Of a stretch of 12,843 nucleotides of DNA, positions 8,709-12,843 are shown one piece after another. The stretch is from an uncultured Actinomyces sp. (GTDB lineage: Bacteria > Actinomycetota > Actinomycetes > Actinomycetales > Actinomycetaceae). Each line of letters begins with the position of its first letter. Within the stretch, counting starts at the first letter, position 1. Made by a program: the position numbers and the translations under genes. Below the pieces are notes generated by a model, which did no database searches, had not been told where the DNA came from, and saw only the letters and a program-made list of their open reading frames with translations. Location of the stretch: assembly GCA_915069725.1 (NCBI GenBank), contig CAJZFF010000012.1, positions 1 to 12,843 of the forward strand, read 5' to 3'.

Positions 8709-8794
8709 ACCGAATCTGCACACACCGACAAGAACTTCAAAGGCGACACGAATACGCGTCGCGTTTGAAGAAAATGTTGTTCTGTGGGCGGTGG
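8709..8794. repeat. 86-bp direct repeat, copy 1 (3' of the aldo/keto reductase gene)
   Basis: This copy is identical to 9845-9930 except at two positions. The similarity stops sharply at both ends. It contains the hairpin arms 8735-8747 and 8758-8770 with a 10-nt loop. Here one stem pair is broken (G8742 faces G8763), unlike in copy 2. Confidence 0.93.
8735..8770 (-). terminator. Hairpin inside repeat copy 1, possible terminator of the aldo/keto reductase transcript
   Basis: The stem has 12 of 13 pairs and a 10-nt loop. On the minus strand it is followed by TTCTTGT, a short U-rich tail. It lies about 70 bp beyond the reductase stop codon. Confidence 0.5.
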
Positions 8795-8838
8795 TCCTGC
8801 TGGTCGCCGGTTCGGAGCCGCTCGGTCTAGCCGTACAT

Positions 8839-9786
8839 CTAGCCGGCTGCGTTGAGCTCCTCGACGGCCTCCTGCGGAAGACTGAAGCGGGTGGCCTCGA
8901 CGGCGTCAGCGAGCTGGGCGACGCTGCTGACGCCCACGATCGGGGTGATGGTTGGCTGCTGGGCGCTGAGAAGGGCCAGGACGACCTGGCTCGGCTTCAT
9001 GGCAAGACGCTCCGACCATGTGCGCAGCGCCGTCAGCCGCTTGTCAGTCCCCGGGTGCCTGTAGGCCTCGGGCAGTGGGCGCTCCGGGTGCTCGTAGGCG
9101 CCGGTCAGCAGCGGCGTGTACGCCCACAGGTCCAGTCCGCAGCGCTCGGCGAGGTCCTTGCTCTCGATGGTCATCATCCCGTGGGGGTGGTCCTCCCCCT
9201 CAACCGGGGTATCCGGCCTCGGATGGAGGTACGACTCCCGCAGCTGCAGGGCGCTGAAGCCGGCTGAGCCCCGCTGCTCGGCGTGCACGTTGGCTGCGGC
9301 GGCGTACCAGGCCGGATGGTTGGACAGCCCGATCCGCGCGGTCAGCCCTTGGTCAACCAGGGCACCGAAGGTCTCCGCGACATCCGCGACCGACTGCTCC
9401 CGGTCCTCCATATGGGCCCAGTACATGTCGACGCGCTCCGTCTGCAGACGCTGCAGGCTGTCCCGAATGGCCTGGTTGACGGTCTCCCTGCCCAGACCTT
9501 CCACGGCGGCCGGGAAACCGTGGGGGCGGGTCGGCTCCGCACCGACCTTGGTGCTGATCCTCACCTGGTCGCGCACGCCGCGATCAGCGAGCCACTGACC
9601 GATGACGGTCTCGCTCTGGCCCCCGAGGCCGGACTCGGCTCCCCAGAAGGCGTAGCAGTTCGCAGTGTCGATCCACTGGCCGCCCAGATCCAGGTAGGCG
9701 TCGAGGATTTCGCGGGACTGGGTAGCGGACAGGCGGGTTCCGAAGTGCATGGTGCCCAACGCCATGCGGGGGTGTGCGTCAGTCAT
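8839..9786 (-). CDS. Aldo/keto reductase
   Basis: This predicted cytoplasmic NADPH-dependent oxidoreductase has 315 residues, the usual length for the family's (beta/alpha)8 barrel. The catalytic tetrad is visible as Asp40 and Tyr45 in WIDTANCYAFW, Lys80 in RISTKVGA and His125 in MYWAHMED. The N-terminal MALGTMHFGTRL and the IGLSNHPAW stretch are also typical. The start ATG (9784-9786) follows a strong GGAGGAGAGGAA. The open frame extends to 9885, but those extra residues come from the 86-bp repeat and are not convincing as protein. The gene stands alone between two copies of that repeat, with no clear promoter of its own. The substrate cannot be predicted. Confidence 0.93.
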   Translation of the reverse strand: MTDAHPRMALGTMHFGTRLSATQSREILDAYLDLGGQWIDTANCYAFWGAESGLGGQSETVIGQWLADRGVRDQVRISTKVGAEPTRPHGFPAAVEGLGRETVNQAIRDSLQRLQTERVDMYWAHMEDREQSVADVAETFGALVDQGLTARIGLSNHPAWYAAAANVHAEQRGSAGFSALQLRESYLHPRPDTPVEGEDHPHGMMTIESKDLAERCGLDLWAYTPLLTGAYEHPERPLPEAYRHPGTDKRLTALRTWSERLAMKPSQVVLALLSAQQPTITPIVGVSSVAQLADAVEATRFSLPQEAVEELNAAG

Positions 9787-9844
9787 CGGGTTCCTCTCCT
9801 CCGTGTCATCAGGGTGCGTGATGCGAGGCGTGCCAGCGACCGTA

Positions 9845-9930
9845 ACCGAATCTGCACACACCGACAAGAACTTCAAAGGCGACACGAATACGCGTCGCCT
9901 TTGAAGAGAATGTTGTTCTGTGGGCGGTGG
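9845..9930. repeat. 86-bp direct repeat, copy 2 (5' of the aldo/keto reductase gene)
   Basis: Same orientation as 8709-8794, with an offset of 1136 bp and 84 of 86 positions identical. It begins 11 bp after the stop codon of the Gly-rich membrane protein gene and ends 58 bp before the reductase start codon (minus-strand direction). Confidence 0.93.
9871..9906 (-). terminator. Perfect 13-bp hairpin inside repeat copy 2, likely terminator of the Gly-rich protein gene
   Basis: CTTCAAAGGCGAC (9871-9883) pairs fully with GTCGCCTTTGAAG (9894-9906) around a 10-nt loop. Reading the minus strand, TTCTTGT follows the stem. The position, about 35 bp after the stop at 9942, fits a rho-independent terminator. 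Confidence 0.65.
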
Positions 9931-9941
9931 CGCCGGCGGCC

Positions 9942-11048
9942 TCAGCCCTGCGTGCTCGGAGAGGCGTCCTGCTGCTGGAGAACGCCCGAGGAGCCTGAGC
10001 CGCCCTTCTGGTTGCCATCACCCGAGCCGGAGCCCGACTGCTGGTCGCCGCTCGAGCCCGAGCCGGAACCACTGGAGGCGTCCCCGTTGGGGGTGGTCCG
10101 GCCGGCTCCACCGGAGCCTCCTCCCGGACCGCCCTGGCCGCCCTGTCCGTTCTGACCGCCGGGGCCTCCCTGGCCACCCTGTCCGCCGGGGCCGCCTCCG
10201 GGCATCTGCCCGCCGGGCCCGCCCTGGCCACCGGGGCCTCCCCCGCCGGGACCTCCCTGGCCCCCTCCGGGCATGCCCTGACCGTTGCCGGCTCCTTGCT
10301 GCTGGGCTTGACCGTGCTGGGAGTTGGAGCCGAGGAGCTCGTTGGTCCCCCACCCGGCCCCGAAGGAGCCCGCCAGCAGCGCCACCCCGGCAGCGCCCAC
10401 GACGGCGCGACGGCGGTACCAGGGCCCGCGCGCCTTGGTCCGGGCCTTCTTGGCCGCCGCGGACGTGGAGGGCACGACGCCGATGGTCGCGGCGTTCTGA
10501 GCATCCGGGGACGCCCACGTCCCGCCCAGGCGGGTCTCGGCAGTGCTGCTGCCAGCAGCCGAGTGAGCCGCTCCGGTGCCCTTGACGGAGTCCGGCGTGA
10601 CGTCCTTGGCAAGAGCCTCGACCCTCATCGCCCCTGAGTCAGCGCTACCCGCAGCCGCCTTGAGGTCCTTGACGTCCGTACTGCCGTCCGTATTGCCGGC
10701 AGTGTTGCCATCACTGCCGGGGTCGCCCACGGTGTCCTGCGGCAGGGGCGCATGATCAACGTAGCCGCGTCGGAGGCGATTGTTGGCTTCCTGAAATGAT
10801 AGGTTCAGCTCGTCCATGAGGAAGTCCGTGGCGGTGTCGGCGGTGATCAGTTGCCTATTGATGGCTTGGTCGGCGGAGTAGGCGACAAGTGAATCAAATG
10901 CGGCTTTGATATTGCATGCCTGCTCGATGGTTTTGATGTGGTCGAGGTTGCCTACCACAAGGTCGGGGGAGGGGGCGTTTCCAACAATGGAGAGTAGTTC
11001 CGCGAAGTCAGCATGAATGCGTGCTGCCACATGTTCCAGTGTGGACAT
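9942..11048 (-). CDS. Chimeric membrane protein: DUF222/13E12-like N-terminus, one membrane helix, Gly/Gln/Pro-rich tail
   Basis: The product has 368 residues. Residues about 25-100 are helical and resemble the N-terminal DUF222 part of 13E12-family HNH proteins, especially LSFQEANNRLRRG (83-95). No HNH nuclease motif follows. Residues 105-198 form a Ser/Thr/Ala-rich linker. KKARTKARGPWYRRR (200-214) precedes one hydrophobic helix (about 215-236), so the N-terminus is probably inside and the tail outside. The tail (241-368) is GGPGGQ-like repeats and then Ser/Gly. There is no LPxTG-type anchor. The start ATG has GGAGGAGGGGG just upstream. The first roughly 100 codons are AT-richer than the rest, suggesting fusion of DNA from two sources. 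The role is unknown; signalling or anchoring is possible. The DUF222 match is by eye. Confidence 0.82.
   Translation of the reverse strand: MSTLEHVAARIHADFAELLSIVGNAPSPDLVVGNLDHIKTIEQACNIKAAFDSLVAYSADQAINRQLITADTATDFLMDELNLSFQEANNRLRRGYVDHAPLPQDTVGDPGSDGNTAGNTDGSTDVKDLKAAAGSADSGAMRVEALAKDVTPDSVKGTGAAHSAAGSSTAETRLGGTWASPDAQNAATIGVVPSTSAAAKKARTKARGPWYRRRAVVGAAGVALLAGSFGAGWGTNELLGSNSQHGQAQQQGAGNGQGMPGGGQGGPGGGGPGGQGGPGGQMPGGGPGGQGGQGGPGGQNGQGGQGGPGGGSGGAGRTTPNGDASSGSGSGSSGDQQSGSGSGDGNQKGGSGSSGVLQQQDASPSTQG
10101..10277 (-). repeat. Low-complexity region encoding GGPGGQ-type repeats
   Basis: Imperfect short in-frame repeats encode Gly, Gln and Pro (residues about 258-316 of the chimeric membrane protein). 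Unequal recombination or slippage could vary the length. Confidence 0.75.
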
Positions 11049-11136
11049 GCCCCCTCCTCCGTGGTCTTCATGAGTGTGTCAATTCCTTAGACCGACGAAA
11101 AACCACGAAGGTTCCATAACTGGAAAAATTGGTGAT

Positions 11137-11496
11137 CTAGTGTTCGGTGCCGTCTCCCACACAGAAGAAATTCCCTTCGGGGTCGGTCATGACGGTCCAG
11201 CTGAAGCTGCCGTCTGGCAGGGTTTCGACGCTCTGAGCTACCGCACCGATCGATTCAAGCCTCCGCACTGCAGCTTCGCGGTCGTGGGAACGAAAATCAA
11301 TGTGCACGCGGTTTTTGCCTGGGGTGGGGTCATCAACGCGTTGAAAACCTAGGGTGGGGGTGGTGCCTACCATGACAAAGTAGCCTTCGTAGTCCATGAT
11401 GATGGGAGCGCCGGTGGCTTCGGACCAGAAGTGGGCCAACGCCCGTGCGTCGGTGCAGTCAACAGTGATCATGCCTGGAGTGATGTGAGTGTCCAT
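11137..11496 (-). CDS. VOC-superfamily (glyoxalase-like) protein
   Basis: This small soluble protein of 119 residues matches the glyoxalase/bleomycin-resistance fold: MITVDCTDARALAHFWSEATG opens the first beta-alpha-beta-beta-beta unit, RVHIDFRSHDREAAVRRLESIGA the second, and WTVMTDPEGNFFCV is the classic closing motif. Members bind metals or small molecules, and the substrate here is not predictable. I prefer ATG 11494-11496 (MDTHITPG) because TACAAT lies 7 nt upstream, which fits a leaderless transcript; ATG 11503-11505 is the alternative. It is transcribed divergently from the next small gene with under 30 bp between them. Confidence 0.88.
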   Translation of the reverse strand: MDTHITPGMITVDCTDARALAHFWSEATGAPIIMDYEGYFVMVGTTPTLGFQRVDDPTPGKNRVHIDFRSHDREAAVRRLESIGAVAQSVETLPDGSFSWTVMTDPEGNFFCVGDGTEH

Positions 11497-11503
11497 ATCG
11501 AAC

Positions 11504-11509
11504 ATTGTA
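11504..11509 (-). promoter_or_regulatory. -10 box TACAAT of the VOC gene (leaderless)
   Basis: TACAAT differs from TATAAT at one base. It is followed by 7 nt and then ATG, so the transcript would start at or one base before the start codon. Confidence 0.5.
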
Positions 11510-11522
11510 GCGAAAAAGTGTG

Positions 11523-11871
11523 ATGTTTGAACAGTGCCGGGATCACATCCAGATCACTGCCTGTGATGGCACGTCGCTTGTGTATCACCAACGAACCTAC
11601 GCGTTCTTGCTGTTTGGAGTGCTCACGCATTATCTGAGATGGTCGCCTGAGCGGGCGGAGCGCCACGTTGCAGAACGGATGGACAATGAGATCCCACCAA
11701 CATCGGTCGATGCGGTGGGAAACTTGCATGATGGTGTCTATCACCAAGCCATGCTCCTCGCCTACGGTGAAGGCTACTGGTGGGAAGACAACGGGTATAA
11801 CTCGGCAGAACCTGAGGATTTTGATGCGTGGTGGTGCCGTTACACCGCTCAACATGGACTCGAGGGGGACT

Positions 11872-11888
<17 letters not shown>
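11523..11888 (+). CDS. Small acidic, aromatic-rich protein of unknown function
   Basis: I do not recognise this protein. It has 121 residues with no signal peptide or clear membrane helix, and it is rich in Trp, Tyr and acidic residues (GEGYWWEDNGYN, EPEDFDAWW). The amino-acid make-up, good length and placement between two real genes argue for coding, and the opposite-strand frame (11469-11855) reads poorly. ATG 11523 or GTG 11520 could start it; no good ribosome binding site is present. Its end overlaps the end of the convergent barstar-like gene by 17 bp. Its neighbour hints at a toxin/immunity or accessory role, but nothing in the sequence proves it. Confidence 0.6.

Positions 11889-12843
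<955 letters not shown>

Larger units (their letters stand above)
8286..8838. other. 553-bp intergenic region upstream of ileS
   Basis: It contains the ileS leader and T-box (to about 8577), a -10 box (8579-8584), a GC-rich stretch in which I see nothing specific (8585-8708), one copy of the 86-bp repeat (8709-8794), and 44 bp up to the aldo/keto reductase stop codon. Open frames crossing it are by-products of the high GC content. Confidence 0.6.

Noticed and set aside
8303..8749. 148-codon minus-strand frame starting MSPLKFLSVCADSV
   Set aside because: Its start lies in repeat copy 1 and gives the same N-terminus as the extended reductase frame from copy 2. The rest crosses the ileS promoter and T-box.
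8795..8838. tRNA-like T-arm GGTTCGGAGCC near the reductase stop
   Set aside because: No acceptor stem, anticodon arm or D-arm can be assembled around it.
9787..9885. Upstream extension of the aldo/keto reductase (33 residues)
   Set aside because: Its first residues come from the 86-bp repeat, and a strong ribosome binding site precedes the internal ATG at 9786.
9871..9906. Repeat hairpin as a phage or integron attachment site
   Set aside because: No integrase or cassette structure is nearby, and the placement 3' of genes with a U-rich tail fits a terminator-bearing repeat better.
11469..11855. 128-codon minus-strand frame opposite the unknown plus-strand gene
   Set aside because: It overlaps the start of the VOC gene, has an unconvincing composition, and the plus-strand frame reads more like a protein.

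Overview
The window looks like chromosomal DNA of a high-GC Actinomycetota. A member of the Actinomycetaceae (Actinomyces-like) is the best guess. This rests on codon bias, an eukaryote-like (type II) IleRS, an ileS T-box leader that starts almost at its specifier loop, a 13E12/DUF222-like domain, and several leaderless-looking starts. The genus is an inference.

Layout, left to right. (1) 1-4488, minus strand: surface-polysaccharide genes read right to left. They are a TupA-like ATP-grasp protein (3547-4488), a Wzz-type chain-length/BY-kinase-like protein whose P-loop lacks its lysine (1946-3289), and a membrane CapD/FlaA1-type nucleotide-sugar dehydratase cut by the left edge (<1-1405). The gaps between them are AT-rich. 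(2) 4489-4925: intergenic DNA with three strong hairpins; the one nearest ileS is its probable terminator. (3) 4926-8285, minus: ileS, preceded by a T-box riboswitch (about 8385-8577) and a -10 box. (4) 8709-9930: an aldo/keto reductase gene bracketed by two direct copies of an 86-bp element that carries a 13-bp-stem hairpin. (5) 9942-11048, minus: an odd protein joining a DUF222-like N-terminus, one membrane helix and a Gly/Gln/Pro-rich tail. Base composition changes inside this gene at about 10,745. (6) 11137-12843: visibly AT-richer DNA with a VOC protein, an unrecognised small gene, a barstar-like protein and the start of rmlB (dTDP-glucose 4,6-dehydratase), which runs off the right edge.

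The two ends share a theme, since nucleotide-sugar and envelope-glycan synthesis appear on both sides. The middle is housekeeping (ileS under tRNA-Ile control) plus a small repeat-bounded module. The most unusual items are the 86-bp repeat pair around the reductase gene, the chimeric DUF222-like membrane protein sitting on a composition boundary, and the lysine-less BY-kinase. I found no CRISPR array, rRNA, tRNA, transposase or integrase, and nothing that I can call a wholly new system.
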